A DNA stretch of 64,000 nt from Thermoguttaceae bacterium (GCA_017407125.1 JAFQXE010000042.1:31567-95566), one strand, 5' to 3'; shown: positions 31,423-42,449, numbered from the stretch's first letter. Notes: generated by a model not told the origin, from the letters alone. Program-made: numbers and translations.

Positions 31423-32874
31423 TTATTTCTTTCGGAGCTTTTTCAGATACAGCAGCCCCGCGACGCCGAGAATCAGCAGCGCCCACGTCGACGGTTCCGG
31501 GACAACAGGCGGCGGCTCGGGAGCGCCCAAACCGATTAAATAAAAGCCTTGGTCTTCTCGAGCTACCAGTTTGAAATAATCCTGATAGTTGCCCAAAACA
31601 TAGCTGAAATCGCCATCGTTTGGGTTAAATGTAAACCCCTCTGTGATAATATGATATTCCGCCCCTTCTTTTGCCCACTTCCAAGCGTCGTCATTGGTAA
31701 ACGCAAGCTGAATAATCGAATTTGAATTCAAAACGGTTTTACAATACTCTCCGTTGATTGTAATTGTATCGTAGTTTTGCAGCGCTGAATCCTCATTGTA
31801 TGCGCCAAATTCAAATAAAGCTATTGCATTATCGCGAATCGTGAAATTTCCCCCGTTAAGGATAACGTCCCCCACACCAATACCAGGTGAAAAAACAGCG
31901 CCTTCTTCGACTACAAAACAATCCTTTGGCGCTCTTGGAGATCCAAAACTTGCATCGGATTCAAAATAGCCTTGATAGTCTACTCGACCGGACGAAATAA
32001 AGACGCTGTCGGCGCTGACCAGTCCAGAAGCTTCGCAGCAGATTTGCAGCGTTCCGTCGCCGGATTTGATCATTTTACTTCCATTATAAGCGCTAATAGC
32101 ATTGTCTGAGCTTACGTCAATTCGCTTAATTGTATTAGAACCCTCAACGTCAAAATCAACTGTACCAACGTTTACCGTCAGCGTTCCGGTATAGTCAAGC
32201 GCAGAACCTGTAAGCCTTAGATAACCGTTAGAATAAACATATGCGCCGCCAGGGTACGTATTCGCCCCGGAAAGAGTAAGCTTTCCGGGACCTCCAACGC
32301 TAATAGCGCCGTCCCCTAATATCTGACCTGAATAAGTAGTATCCGTAGTATTCTTCAAGTCAAGATCTGTTCCAGAGGAAATGTTAATTATCCCGGCGCC
32401 ACTAAGGTTATTTAACACCTGGAATACATTCATATCAATAACCCCGTTGTTAATAACGGCAGACAATTTACTAAGCGTCCCATTCTCTGTAAGATTGAGA
32501 GTTCCCTCTGAAACAGTTATCGTTCCAGTATAATTAATAGTAGGATTGCCCAGCGTCAACGTTTTACTTCCAGTTTTAATAATGTTGCCTGTACTCACAA
32601 TATAACCTAAATACGTTGAATCTTCCGTATTATACAGTGTGAGCGTATAGCCGTTGATGTAAATTGTCTGACGAACCATGCCATTATATCCGCCAGAGAT
32701 GTTTTCAATTGTCGTGTCCTGTGTCAGAACAATGTCCGGCGGGACTTCGTCAATGGCAAAAGCGGAAACGCAGCATAAAGCCGCAACCAAAGCAGGAACA
32801 AGCTGCTTAATAAATCCAACGACAGATCGTTTTGTCAAAATTTGACGTTTTGCGTTTTCAATAGTGGAGTTCAT
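31423..32874 (-). CDS. PEP-CTERM protein with autotransporter-associated beta repeats
   Basis: 483 residues. A Lys/Arg-rich start and hydrophobic stretch (about 22-42, ends SAFA) form a signal peptide. The body is beta-helical with units such as GKLTLSGANTYPGGAYVYSNG and TGTLTVNVGTVDF, typical of autotransporter-associated beta-strand repeats. The end is VVPEPSTWALLILGVAGLLYLKKLRKK-type: the VPEPST motif, a membrane helix and basic residues, the PEP-CTERM signal that exosortase recognises. No outer-membrane barrel is present, so the passenger is expected to be anchored or released by the exosortase route. No exosortase gene is in the window. Confidence 0.88.
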   Translation of the reverse strand: MNSTIENAKRQILTKRSVVGFIKQLVPALVAALCCVSAFAIDEVPPDIVLTQDTTIENISGGYNGMVRQTIYINGYTLTLYNTEDSTYLGYIVSTGNIIKTGSKTLTLGNPTINYTGTITVSEGTLNLTENGTLSKLSAVINNGVIDMNVFQVLNNLSGAGIINISSGTDLDLKNTTDTTYSGQILGDGAISVGGPGKLTLSGANTYPGGAYVYSNGYLRLTGSALDYTGTLTVNVGTVDFDVEGSNTIKRIDVSSDNAISAYNGSKMIKSGDGTLQICCEASGLVSADSVFISSGRVDYQGYFESDASFGSPRAPKDCFVVEEGAVFSPGIGVGDVILNGGNFTIRDNAIALFEFGAYNEDSALQNYDTITINGEYCKTVLNSNSIIQLAFTNDDAWKWAKEGAEYHIITEGFTFNPNDGDFSYVLGNYQDYFKLVAREDQGFYLIGLGAPEPPPVVPEPSTWALLILGVAGLLYLKKLRKK

Positions 32875-32919
32875 TTCTGTTTGGCGGTTAAGGTTGGGGA
32901 AAACGTTATGAATTAACGT

Positions 32920-32950
32920 GTTATAGTATTTATCGAAAATATCGATAAAT
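32920..32950 (-). promoter_or_regulatory. palindromic operator overlapping a promoter
   Basis: ATTTATCGA-AAATA-TCGATAAAT at 32928-32950, perfect 9-base arms. On the minus strand a TATAAC -10 box (32925-32920) abuts it and the palindrome covers the spacer and -35 position, about 50-75 bases upstream of the 483-residue PEP-CTERM gene. This is where a dimeric repressor would sit. Confidence 0.5.
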
Positions 32951-33053
32951 GTCTTTAGTAAATATATAGCGATATTTACATAAGAAAGCGCTTGTTCACT
33001 AGCCTGCGTTTATATGTCTTTTCAATCTGTAAACAGCAAATTAAAAGAAACGT

Positions 33054-35945
33054 CTAAGATTTTGAATTTTTTCGAGTGCGCAGATATAGAAGCCCCGCAA
33101 CGCCGAGAATCAGCAGCGCCCAGGTCGACGGTTCAGGAACGGCGTTCGCGTCGATGTATCGACGTCCGGTAATGGCGTACTTGCCGTTATTTTCTCCGTA
33201 TTGTTCGCCATTGAGCTGAATATATTGCAAATCGATGAAATCGGTTGAGCGAACGTATTTGCTAATAAAGTTGCTGGAAATCGCCGCGCTGTTGTTTCCC
33301 GATAAAACAGCGGTGAACGTATCGCCCGGCTCCAGTGTGCAGTTGTCCGTCGCTGCCAGATAAACGATGCTGCCATTGTGAAGCGTCAGGTTGCCGGAAG
33401 CGGTCAGGAAGTCGTTGTCGCCAATGTCTGACCCGCCGATTTCCATCAGCAACTCTGCGCCTGCTTCATTGAGAATAAAACCGCCGCCAAAGGTTGCTTC
33501 GCCAATCGAATCGCCCGGCGAGAATACGGCGCCAGAATCAACTGAAACCTTCCCGCCCATGTATCCTTGAAAATCCAGTTGTCCGGAAGAAACAACCAGG
33601 CTTTCCGCTGAAACCAACCCTTGAGCCTCAGTGAGAAGCTTCAACGTGCCGTCTCCGGTCTTTTTAATGTCTCCCGCCCCAAAAATTTTGTTAGCGGTGG
33701 CAACTGTCATGGTTTTAACGTCGTCCTCGTCAACAAACAGCTCCAAATCGCCGGTGGATTTGACTTCAATTGTACCATCCGTTGCAAGAGCGCCATTTTT
33801 CAGTTCCAAAACGCCTTTTGATACAGTTATTGGTCTGGTGTACTTTCTACTCGAATCCTTGGTATACTCAAAGGTTAAAATGCCGTCGCCATTTTTGTCA
33901 ATTCCCATCGCTTTAGAATTATCATTCCAAATATAATCAGCAAAAATGAGTTGTGCATTTTCCTCAACAGTTATATTTAATGGATCGGGGTTCGATACAT
34001 TGTCTACATTGCGAATTTTAATCGGAACGGAAATTCTTGAAACAGTTGGATAAGTTGCCAAAGGGTCGTCTGATGCCTTAGCGGTAAAAGATGAACCAAC
34101 TTTAACATGAATGCCGTCACTTGAAACGCCTTCTTTGTCTTGGATTTTGCCTCCGGTAAGTACTACCGTTTTATTCATAAAGGTCTGGTTGCTCGGATTC
34201 TCCGGGTCACTCGAATTCAATTCCAGCGTTCCACCATTGATATTCAGGGTTAACCCAGCGCTTCCATTTCCTAAAGAATCTGAACTATTGCATTCAAGCG
34301 TTCCGCCGGAATTGATAGTTACAGTTCTTCCTGCGCCAAAACGATTTTTATTGGAAACTTTATTATCCAACAGGACGGTTCCCTTGTTAATAACAACGTC
34401 GCAATTGATTGATTGATCCTCGCTTGAAGTTAACTTTAGCGTTCCATCGCCGGTCTTAACCAACGCGCCATTAGCGCTGGAAATTGTCTTTGAATGCGTT
34501 GCTGTTATATCGGAATCAACGTAGATAGTTAAACCCTGAGAACTAACAATATTACCCGAATTGGTCTGATTGGAGTAGTAATTGATAGTTAACGCCTGAG
34601 CGCTATTGTTGGTAATATTGCCAGAATAGTGCTGATTGGAGGATGAGGCAGAGTAATTGATGGTTAACGCCTGAGAACCGTTGTTAGTAAGGCTGCCAGA
34701 GCCAGACAGGTCGATTAGCGTTCCGCCGGCAGCCAGGATCAATTCTCCCTCTGAAATTCTGGTAGGTCCAATATTCGGAGCTTTTGTAAGCGTTAAATTG
34801 CCAGAACCATGTTTTTCCATTGAACTGGTTCCGGAAATAACTCCGTCAAAGGTTTTATCAGAGGTATATTCCAGCTTTAGGATGTTAATGTTGCCTGGAC
34901 TGTTATATACAAGATTGCCGGCGCCTGTAAGGTTGTACAGATGCACACTGCCACTCAGATTCAAAGTTCCGTTGCTGATTGTGGTATCGCCTGTATAATT
35001 CAAAGTTCCCGGGATCGTCAACGTTCCAGCGCCTGTTTTGGTAAGCGAACCTGTACCGGAAATAGAGCCGCCATAAGTTTCATCGGATGCCTGGTTGAGC
35101 GTTAAAACTACGTTATTGCCAATCGTAATCGAACCGCCGCTGCCGGACAGGTTTTTAAACGTCTGGTTGGCGCTGATCGTCAGGTCGCCTGCGCTGGTTA
35201 TACTGGAAGCGTTAACAAAAACATCCTCAGCTTCAAAGGAAATACTGGATTTATTATCAACAACAATTGAACCATTAAACGAGTTTGAAGAGCTGGCAAG
35301 ATGAAAACCGATTCTCGATTCTCTGTAAGCAGTTGTAAAATTCAGCGTTCCCGACCCGGAAATACCGCTTTCAATCGTCAACAAACGATCCTCATGTGAC
35401 GACTCATCGTTAATCATAACAGTAGCGTTTCCGTTGACTGTTATGGCTCCTTGAAGTGTTACATGTGAATTAAAGAGACCTTGATCAATGACTCCGTTTC
35501 CGAGAATCAGATTATCTATTCTAACTGATTCACATTTAAGATTAAGATACCCTGTATCAAATGCGCTGGCATTATGATTATACCCAATATACAACTTGTT
35601 ATACTCGCCCGGTTCGTTATACGGAAATGTTTGAGGGGTATCGACTTCTGGCGTTCTTAACATATAACCATCGCCAACGGCAAAAATACAGCCGTTGACA
35701 TTGTCTGGAATATTGGAAGGGGAGGAGCCATCAGCGTTAGACCAGTAATTTGGCGTTGACCAGTTTAAACTATGATCATTTAGTTGATCTGAATTCAAAT
35801 AATAAACCGGTGGTTCAGCTAAAGCAGACGACGAAAAAAGAATTGCGTCAATTCCAAATGTCAATAAAAGGATAACTGCTATGCAAAGATAACTTTGCAG
35901 CAGTAGGCAATATTTATCGAATTTTCTATAAATATCGGTATCCAT
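33054..35945 (-). CDS. large PEP-CTERM protein with autotransporter-associated beta repeats
   Basis: 963 residues. Signal region about 18-43 (ends SSALAEPP). Residues 60-800 are beta-solenoid repeats (GSLTKTGAGTLTIPG, GDTTISNGTLNLSG, FKNLSGSGGSITIG), including near-exact tandem units around 34520-34700. Residues about 800-850 hold the shared GDGTLKLLTEAQGLVS...SSGQLDFQGYMGG...FSPGDS module. It ends DANAVPEPSTWALLILG plus a basic tail. It is upstream of, and on the same strand as, two shorter paralogues, probably local duplicates. GACTCAAT/ATTGAGTC arms (35956-35991) lie just upstream of the ATG. Confidence 0.88.
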   Translation of the reverse strand: MDTDIYRKFDKYCLLLQSYLCIAVILLLTFGIDAILFSSSALAEPPVYYLNSDQLNDHSLNWSTPNYWSNADGSSPSNIPDNVNGCIFAVGDGYMLRTPEVDTPQTFPYNEPGEYNKLYIGYNHNASAFDTGYLNLKCESVRIDNLILGNGVIDQGLFNSHVTLQGAITVNGNATVMINDESSHEDRLLTIESGISGSGTLNFTTAYRESRIGFHLASSSNSFNGSIVVDNKSSISFEAEDVFVNASSITSAGDLTISANQTFKNLSGSGGSITIGNNVVLTLNQASDETYGGSISGTGSLTKTGAGTLTIPGTLNYTGDTTISNGTLNLSGSVHLYNLTGAGNLVYNSPGNINILKLEYTSDKTFDGVISGTSSMEKHGSGNLTLTKAPNIGPTRISEGELILAAGGTLIDLSGSGSLTNNGSQALTINYSASSSNQHYSGNITNNSAQALTINYYSNQTNSGNIVSSQGLTIYVDSDITATHSKTISSANGALVKTGDGTLKLTSSEDQSINCDVVINKGTVLLDNKVSNKNRFGAGRTVTINSGGTLECNSSDSLGNGSAGLTLNINGGTLELNSSDPENPSNQTFMNKTVVLTGGKIQDKEGVSSDGIHVKVGSSFTAKASDDPLATYPTVSRISVPIKIRNVDNVSNPDPLNITVEENAQLIFADYIWNDNSKAMGIDKNGDGILTFEYTKDSSRKYTRPITVSKGVLELKNGALATDGTIEVKSTGDLELFVDEDDVKTMTVATANKIFGAGDIKKTGDGTLKLLTEAQGLVSAESLVVSSGQLDFQGYMGGKVSVDSGAVFSPGDSIGEATFGGGFILNEAGAELLMEIGGSDIGDNDFLTASGNLTLHNGSIVYLAATDNCTLEPGDTFTAVLSGNNSAAISSNFISKYVRSTDFIDLQYIQLNGEQYGENNGKYAITGRRYIDANAVPEPSTWALLILGVAGLLYLRTRKNSKS
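34520..34700 (-). repeat. tandem coding repeats (about 80 bases)
   Basis: Units encoding NNxSQALTINY then SGNI are repeated twice nearly exactly and a third time in degenerate form inside the 963-residue gene. Confidence 0.7.
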
Positions 35946-35955
35946 ATATACTTCT

Positions 35956-35991
35956 GACTCAATCTATCCCTAAAAGTTCCATAATTGAGTC
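35956..35991. promoter_or_regulatory. inverted repeat upstream of the 963-residue gene
   Basis: Arms GACTCAAT (35956-35963) and ATTGAGTC (35984-35991), 20-base spacer, starting 11 bases before the ATG. It could be an operator or a hairpin in the leader. The rest of 35946-36362 is AT-rich and holds nothing else I recognise. Confidence 0.35.
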
Positions 35992-36362
35992 CTCCATTTC
36001 CCATTTTAAATATATATTAAATATATAAGGGCTCTTATTATAATTAAAATCGTCATAATTGTTGAATCAATCAAGCAAAATGAAGAAAAAAATCACAAAA
36101 AGTATGGTAGTATAGTTAATATAAGCAATATAACCAATTAGGAAAAGCAGATTTGACAATTTTATATAACACTAATCAAAAAAGTATTTAAACTGAAAAC
36201 TGGAAACGTGGTATTCGTTGTTTAATAATCGACATATAGAGATAAATTTATATGTTTTTATTGTATATAATTTCTTTGGTCGAGATGACCGCGGAACTGA
36301 ATTCAATAAAGCGCTGGAAACTTTCTCTTAAAGGAGAATGAGCATTCCTGTTGCGCCTGCCC

Positions 36363-36390
36363 TTGACATCTCGGATAGATAATATATATT
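36363..36390 (+). promoter_or_regulatory. promoter of pgi
   Basis: TTGACA at 36363-36368, 16-base spacer, TATATT at 36385-36390; leader of about 120 bases. Confidence 0.6.
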
Positions 36391-36497
36391 CTTGATTAAC
36401 TTATATTTGGTTAAAACGAGTCGTTTGTTTTTCTTTCGCCGCGGTTGTTAATCAATCGCGTTGAGCAAAACGAACGGCTTGATGTAATTTTCCTTGA

Positions 36498-38130
<1,633 letters not shown>

Positions 38131-38132
<2 letters not shown>

Positions 38133-38204
38133 CTATTAGGGAATAGGGAGTAGTAATATCAACTCCTCACTCCTCACTCCTCATTCCTAACTCAAAACTG
38201 CCTG
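38131..38204. repeat. heptamer array between pgi and slyX
   Basis: Units TATTAGG, GAATAGG, GAGTAGT, then the complementary sense CTCCTCA three times, TTCCTAA, CTCAAAA. It runs from the pgi stop codon to three bases before the slyX ATG. Confidence 0.8.
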
Positions 38205-38206
38205 CT

Positions 38207-38410
38207 ATGTCAGATATTACTAAACTCGAAGAACGGCTCGCCTGGTGCGAAGAATATATCGACCAGCTCAACGATGCGCTTGTTGACGTCAATAAACGCG
38301 TTGTCGAGCTGGAACGCCAGAACAAGCGTCTCATTGACGAGGTTCGAGCGTTGCAGAACATGTCCAGAGAGCCGTTTAATCCTCGAGACGAAAAGCCGCC
38401 GCACTATTGA
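38207..38410 (+). CDS. slyX: SlyX-family coiled-coil protein
   Basis: 67 residues. A short coiled coil (EERLAWCEEYIDQLNDAL, with L/V at heptad positions) followed by the family's PPHY C-terminus. SlyX is a widespread small cytoplasmic protein without a firmly known role. No Shine-Dalgarno; a heptamer repeat abuts the start. Its stop overlaps by seven bases the 3' end of the convergent membrane-protein gene. Confidence 0.85.
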   Translation: MSDITKLEERLAWCEEYIDQLNDALVDVNKRVVELERQNKRLIDEVRALQNMSREPFNPRDEKPPHY

Positions 38411-39192
38411 TGCAGCATTGTATACGCAACATAACTAAAGTATGCGCTTATCGAAAAAATAATAATCATCGCTGCGGGAACAAGCGTGCAAATAGCGTCT
38501 TTCCATTCCTGAGTAAACGTCTGGCTTTTGTATTCGTACGTGATATTCCGCGGCATATCGTCAAAAAGAGTAACTTTATATGGATTGTTATTATCCAAAA
38601 AGAGCGTCAATACCGGGGTGACAAAATACTTTTTATTTTGTAAATCGGGAAACTTTATGGTTCGAATCATATTGACGTTGTCTTTATACGCTATTATCGG
38701 GGGAAGTGAGGAATTGTCTGAGGATTCGTCATCGCTGTCTTTCCTTTCAACAATCTGATACCCCATAGTGCAAAACCCCTGCTTGATTCGTTTTATATCC
38801 GACAGCGCGGAGAAAACGTTTATTAATGTAACGATTAAAAATACAGTCATTAACATTGTTATCATAACGCCGATAAGGAGCGTTGACTGGAAGTGCGATT
38901 CCGCCGCGCTAAGGCCTTGAAGAATAACGACTGATATTCCCGCGCCAAGAAATCCAATTATATGAGTAATGTCGTATCGACTAAAAAACTGGATTATTAT
39001 CAACGCCAGATTGACTTTTCGTTTTTTTATTTGGTTGACGGCATTCATAAAATGGATGCGAGCGTCATATATTTCTTCCAACTGTTCCTTTAAATCATTC
39101 AAAGGTTCGTTGTTATCGTCTTCAGGCGTTTCCTGATCCCGTTGCTCTGCGTTGAAATACAGGTCAATTGATTTGTCGTTATTTTCTTCCAT
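38404..39192 (-). CDS. membrane protein of unknown function
   Basis: 262 residues from the ATG at 39192, or 290 from a TTG at 39276 that would overlap the upstream gene by 16 bases; neither has a good binding site. An acidic, soluble N-terminus (EENNDKSIDLYFN) and a short helix precede two membrane segments (HIIGFLGAGISVVILQG and LLIGVMITMLMTVFLIVTLINVF), a soluble domain of about 90 residues, and a C-terminal membrane segment (LVPAAMIIIFSISAYFSYVAY). I do not recognise the family. The layout (paired TM, cytoplasmic domain, TM) is loosely like small membrane effectors, but no motif supports that. Probably in an operon with the acyltransferase upstream. Confidence 0.7.
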   Translation of the reverse strand: MEENNDKSIDLYFNAEQRDQETPEDDNNEPLNDLKEQLEEIYDARIHFMNAVNQIKKRKVNLALIIIQFFSRYDITHIIGFLGAGISVVILQGLSAAESHFQSTLLIGVMITMLMTVFLIVTLINVFSALSDIKRIKQGFCTMGYQIVERKDSDDESSDNSSLPPIIAYKDNVNMIRTIKFPDLQNKKYFVTPVLTLFLDNNNPYKVTLFDDMPRNITYEYKSQTFTQEWKDAICTLVPAAMIIIFSISAYFSYVAYTMLHQ

Positions 39193-39260
39193 GGAATTGG
39201 TAATTGTTGGCAGGTGTAAAGAGGAGACAATATCGACCGCTGTTTTAACATACGACAGCG

Positions 39261-39998
39261 TTATTTTCTTTTCCAATCGGGATTGCCGTATTTTTCTTTG
39301 GCGATGTCGGCTACAGTTTTTTCGTCAATATCGCTGGGATAATCAATCGGGACGAAATCGACGTCAAGCGCCTTTGCCAAGGTTGGCGTCCAAAGTTCAA
39401 TCAAACGTTCCGTTGTCAGCGGTTGAGGCAGCTTTACCAAATCATTAATGCCCAGCAGCTCAGTCCAGGCGGAAGACCGGTCTAACAAAATGCTGCCGTG
39501 CTGTAACACAGCCTCTTGAGTTCTTCGTTGTGCGGAACCCGTAACTTTGTATTCTTTTCCGTTTTCGTCTTTCAGAACGATGTCGTATCGGCTTCGGCGT
39601 TCAAAGCACAAAAACGGCTTGTCTTTTTCACGCATTGGCGGGTCGTCAAGAGCGGTTTTGGCATTAACGCCGATAGATTTCAGTACGGAAATGAGCGATT
39701 GATGAACCGCGCCGTATAAATCCGGCCCCCATTCGTACTGTTTGCTATGAGCGGGAAAGACGATACTGTAGGTCAGTTCGTTGTCGTGAACAATTGCTCC
39801 GCCGCCAGTCGTTCGTCGAATGGTTGAGCAGGTTAGAGGGCTGCGTTCCGGCTGCTGAAAGTATCCCAAAGAAACCGTTGGACTGTTCCAACGATAAAAA
39901 CGGCAAATCGACTTGGCGCGGCGAAGGAGAGCTTCGTCAAAGGACATGTTCCAAACGCCGGGGCGAGCGGAATCGATAAACAGTTCGCAAGAATCCAT
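39261..39998 (-). CDS. LipM/LplA-like lipoyl- or octanoyl-transfer protein
   Basis: 245 residues from the ATG at 39998; the frame extends 32 codons upstream through a heptamer repeat, so the longer form is rejected. BPL/LplA/LipB catalytic fold: SFDEALLRRA, RRTTGGGAIVHDNELTYS (acyl/adenylate binding), KVTGSAQRR with the conserved Lys, and LQHGSILLD. FLCFERRSRYDIV has a Cys where LipM-type octanoyltransferases have theirs, which favours octanoyl transfer from acyl carrier protein over ATP-dependent lipoate ligation; activity is inferred only. It would supply lipoyl groups to 2-oxoacid dehydrogenases or GcvH. Confidence 0.85.
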   Translation of the reverse strand: MDSCELFIDSARPGVWNMSFDEALLRRAKSICRFYRWNSPTVSLGYFQQPERSPLTCSTIRRTTGGGAIVHDNELTYSIVFPAHSKQYEWGPDLYGAVHQSLISVLKSIGVNAKTALDDPPMREKDKPFLCFERRSRYDIVLKDENGKEYKVTGSAQRRTQEAVLQHGSILLDRSSAWTELLGINDLVKLPQPLTTERLIELWTPTLAKALDVDFVPIDYPSDIDEKTVADIAKEKYGNPDWKRK

Positions 39999-39999
39999 G

Positions 40000-40127
40000 G
40001 TTAGGCAGTAGGCAGTAGGCAGTAGGGAATAGGAATAAGTAGTTAGTTTTGAGTGGTAAGTGGTAAGGACGCAAGCGACGTTCCTACTAACCACTAACCA
40101 CTAATCACTAATTACTAATTTATTCCC
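40000..40127. repeat. heptamer arrays, inverted copy of the 2710 element
   Basis: TAGGCAG units (40003-40025), then GAGTGGTAAGTGGTAAGG, loop ACGCAAGCGACGTT, and CCACTAA units up to the DUF4912 stop. The GTGGTAAGGACGCAAGCGAC core is the reverse complement of the hairpin at 2710-2795. Confidence 0.85.
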
Positions 40128-41387
40128 CTATTCTTCGTCGTCGAACATACAGTAAACCGGTTCGAGGAATCGGGTTACTCGTTCCAATGACAGGACGATG
40201 GTGCGCTGTTGAATTCCGTCTCCGCTGGACGCGACAACGGGGAAGATTTGGCGTCTGTCAGGCAGGTCAACCCGCATGAGGAATTCTCCATCTTCGTCAA
40301 CAATGATCGGGTAACCTCTGACGGTAACGTGAGCGCCAGGGAGCGTGCGTCCGTGAATAAGGGCTTTGGCGTCCAGATGGAAAGGAAAACCCTTGTCGTC
40401 GAAATTGGACATTCTGTCCATTTTTGCCGATTTGGCGAACGCGGCGGCGCCCAGCTTGCGGCGCTGATCGTCTATCATTTGACGAACGTGACGTTCTTCA
40501 TCGGATGGCGACTGGAGTTTGAAATTCATTTTTAATTCGTATTCGTCCAAAGCTTCATCGAAATCAAAGCCTGCGTCAAAACCCTTGACCGTGTCTGCCG
40601 ACGGCGTTGTAACGGTGTTGCTTGTCAGAATCGTAAAAAATTTGCCGTTTTCAGTAATGTATCCCAGTTCGATTTGATAGCTGGCTGGAACGCCGTCTAC
40701 GTCTATAAACCAATTGCCAGCTTTAAGCAAAATATCGATATTTCTTAAAGCTCGTCTGGAATTAAAGCCGTCGTTGGGACGGACTTCAAAAAGACGCAGC
40801 GCCGGCTTGGCGTAATGCCAATCTGATCCCAGAGCGCCGCGAACTCTGTCATTGGTCTTTTGACGAATGTGCCACGTTGCCTGAATCCAATAGGCGTCTC
40901 GAACTTTTAAAACCAGATTATCTTCTTCCTCTTTCATTTGTTCCGAGAACTTTTTATCGGATTCCGACTTCTGCGCCAGTTCGCAATTTAAATCCATAAC
41001 GCTGGAGTTGGGAGTAATTTTTCTCAGCATGGATTGGGGTGTAAATCCAGGCGCTCCCGGCGTTCCGGGAACGGGAACTGAACTCCCGGTAAGCCCGTTT
41101 TCGTTAAAAGAAATATTGGCGCTGGCGGCTATTTGTCGAGCTGATAGCTCTGGTTCTATATTAGAATTATAAGAAGACTTTGATTTGGAAGACGTTGATT
41201 TTTTCTTTTTGGTTTCTGCTCCGGATTCCTTGCCAGACGATGAGCTAGAACTGGTTTTGCTGCTCTGTTTAGAACTCAAAGCCTCTATAAGGTCTTTTTT
41301 GCACATAGCATGCCAACCGGGAATTCCACGCAATTTTGCCATTTGTCCCAGTTCTTTTGCGGTGTATTGTTCCAGTTGTTTTGCCAC
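40128..41387 (-). CDS. DUF4912 protein with N-terminal Rho-N/SAP-like domain
   Basis: 419 residues starting at GTG 41387, chosen because GGAGGAACGACC lies directly before it; the in-frame ATG seven codons upstream lies before that site. Residues 1-40 (QLEQYTAKELGQMAKLRGI) form a small helical Rho-N/SAP-like domain that may bind nucleic acid. Residues 40-80 are a Ser/Lys-rich linker. Residues about 170-420 are DUF4912-type (VLKVRDAYWIQATWHI, ALRNIDILLKAGNWFIDV, TILTSNTVTTPS, then VRGYPIIVDEDGEFLMRVDLPD). Cytoplasmic, function not known. Confidence 0.85.
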   Translation of the reverse strand: MAKQLEQYTAKELGQMAKLRGIPGWHAMCKKDLIEALSSKQSSKTSSSSSSGKESGAETKKKKSTSSKSKSSYNSNIEPELSARQIAASANISFNENGLTGSSVPVPGTPGAPGFTPQSMLRKITPNSSVMDLNCELAQKSESDKKFSEQMKEEEDNLVLKVRDAYWIQATWHIRQKTNDRVRGALGSDWHYAKPALRLFEVRPNDGFNSRRALRNIDILLKAGNWFIDVDGVPASYQIELGYITENGKFFTILTSNTVTTPSADTVKGFDAGFDFDEALDEYELKMNFKLQSPSDEERHVRQMIDDQRRKLGAAAFAKSAKMDRMSNFDDKGFPFHLDAKALIHGRTLPGAHVTVRGYPIIVDEDGEFLMRVDLPDRRQIFPVVASSGDGIQQRTIVLSLERVTRFLEPVYCMFDDEE

Positions 41388-41607
41388 GGTCGTTCCTCCG
41401 GAAATCAAAGTTGTGTATATTTAGCGATGGCAGGCGGTCAGGCAGGATGTTGACAGTATTCCAGGACGCTTTTAGCGTCTAAACCCGATATTTCATTATC
41501 TATATTATAAGTCCGTTTTTTATTCTTACAAGGATTTCATCATCTCTAAATAGCAAAAAAATCAAAAATTTCCTTGTTTTTTTAAAAAAAATATGGGATT
41601 AACCCTG

Positions 41608-41636
41608 TTGCTTTTTCTTTTAAGTTGTTTTATAAT
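41608..41636 (+). promoter_or_regulatory. promoter of the TlpA-like gene
   Basis: TTGCTT at 41608-41613, 17-base spacer, TATAAT at 41631-41636, leader of about 50 bases. A-rich tracts upstream (41560-41592) could bend DNA or act as an UP element. Confidence 0.6.
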
Positions 41637-41691
41637 GCACGCTGGATTGATATAAATTAACGCCTGCCAAGTGATTATCCAGAGGTGAAAA

Positions 41692-42408
41692 ATGAGAAAA
41701 TATGCGATTGCGGTTTTAGCGTATCTAACTCTTATTGTTGGACTTACATCGTTAGTTGCAGCTCAGATGGTAGGCGAAGGCCCGTCTTTGATTGACGAAT
41801 CCAAACGAGAAGGCAAAGTCGTTAAACCCTTTATCATGGATAAAAAAGACGAGAGACTGTTTCGTCCTCGCATGATTTGGGCGGATTCCTGGCAGTTCAT
41901 TCCTCTGCCGATTCTCAACGAGAAGGGGGAAATTCAACCGGAAACGCCTCAGACGGAACAGCTTACGGCGGCTCAGCGGATTAGTCAGTTTATTAAAGTT
42001 GAGGAATGGTACAACAGCAAACCGCCAGAGCTGGAAGGGAAATACGTTCTGATTGAGTTCAGCGCGTCGTGGTGTCCGGCGTGCAAACGAGCGGTTCCGT
42101 TTATGGAACATTGGAACGAGAAGTTTGACGGTCGGTTGGTGGTAATTTCAATTCTGGAAACCGATCGCGCTCAAAACGACAATTTCCCGACGGCAGGGCA
42201 GGGGAAAACGCTCCAGCATTGCATCGGCATCGACACCCAGCGCCGCAGCGCCAAAGCGCTGGGTGTTTACGGAATCCCGCATTCCGTTCTAATCGAACCG
42301 AAATACGGCGCCGTCGTCTGGGAAGGCATGACCGAGCAAAAGGGCTACGAACTGACCGACGACCTGATTGAAAAAATTCTGGCGGTTGGAGAGAAGATGA
42401 AAAAGTAA
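41692..42408 (+). CDS. exported TlpA-like thioredoxin-fold protein
   Basis: 238 residues. Signal peptide at 1-24 (ends LVAAQM). The thioredoxin fold covers about 95-238, with the redox motif WCPAC near residue 127 (EFSASWCPACKRAVPF) and the cis-Pro region GVYGIPHSVLI. A linker of about 70 residues separates it from the signal. It probably reduces or isomerises disulfides, or helps cytochrome c maturation, outside the cytoplasm. This would suit the CXXCH protein encoded at 52513, though no ccm genes are here. The ATG follows AGAGGTGAAAA. Confidence 0.88.
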   Translation: MRKYAIAVLAYLTLIVGLTSLVAAQMVGEGPSLIDESKREGKVVKPFIMDKKDERLFRPRMIWADSWQFIPLPILNEKGEIQPETPQTEQLTAAQRISQFIKVEEWYNSKPPELEGKYVLIEFSASWCPACKRAVPFMEHWNEKFDGRLVVISILETDRAQNDNFPTAGQGKTLQHCIGIDTQRRSAKALGVYGIPHSVLIEPKYGAVVWEGMTEQKGYELTDDLIEKILAVGEKMKK

Positions 42409-42449
42409 CGGCGTCACGCCAGCGAGATGAGCGTTTTTGTTCAAGCCCG

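Noticed and set aside
36340..36384. Small frame MSIPVAPALDISDR after AAAGGAG upstream of pgi
   Set aside because: The binding site is only two bases from the ATG, and the frame overlaps the pgi promoter boxes.
38404..39276. Pycsar-type or other anti-phage membrane effector
   Set aside because: Only the rough order of membrane segments fits. No nucleotide cyclase or other defence gene is adjacent and no family motif was recognised.
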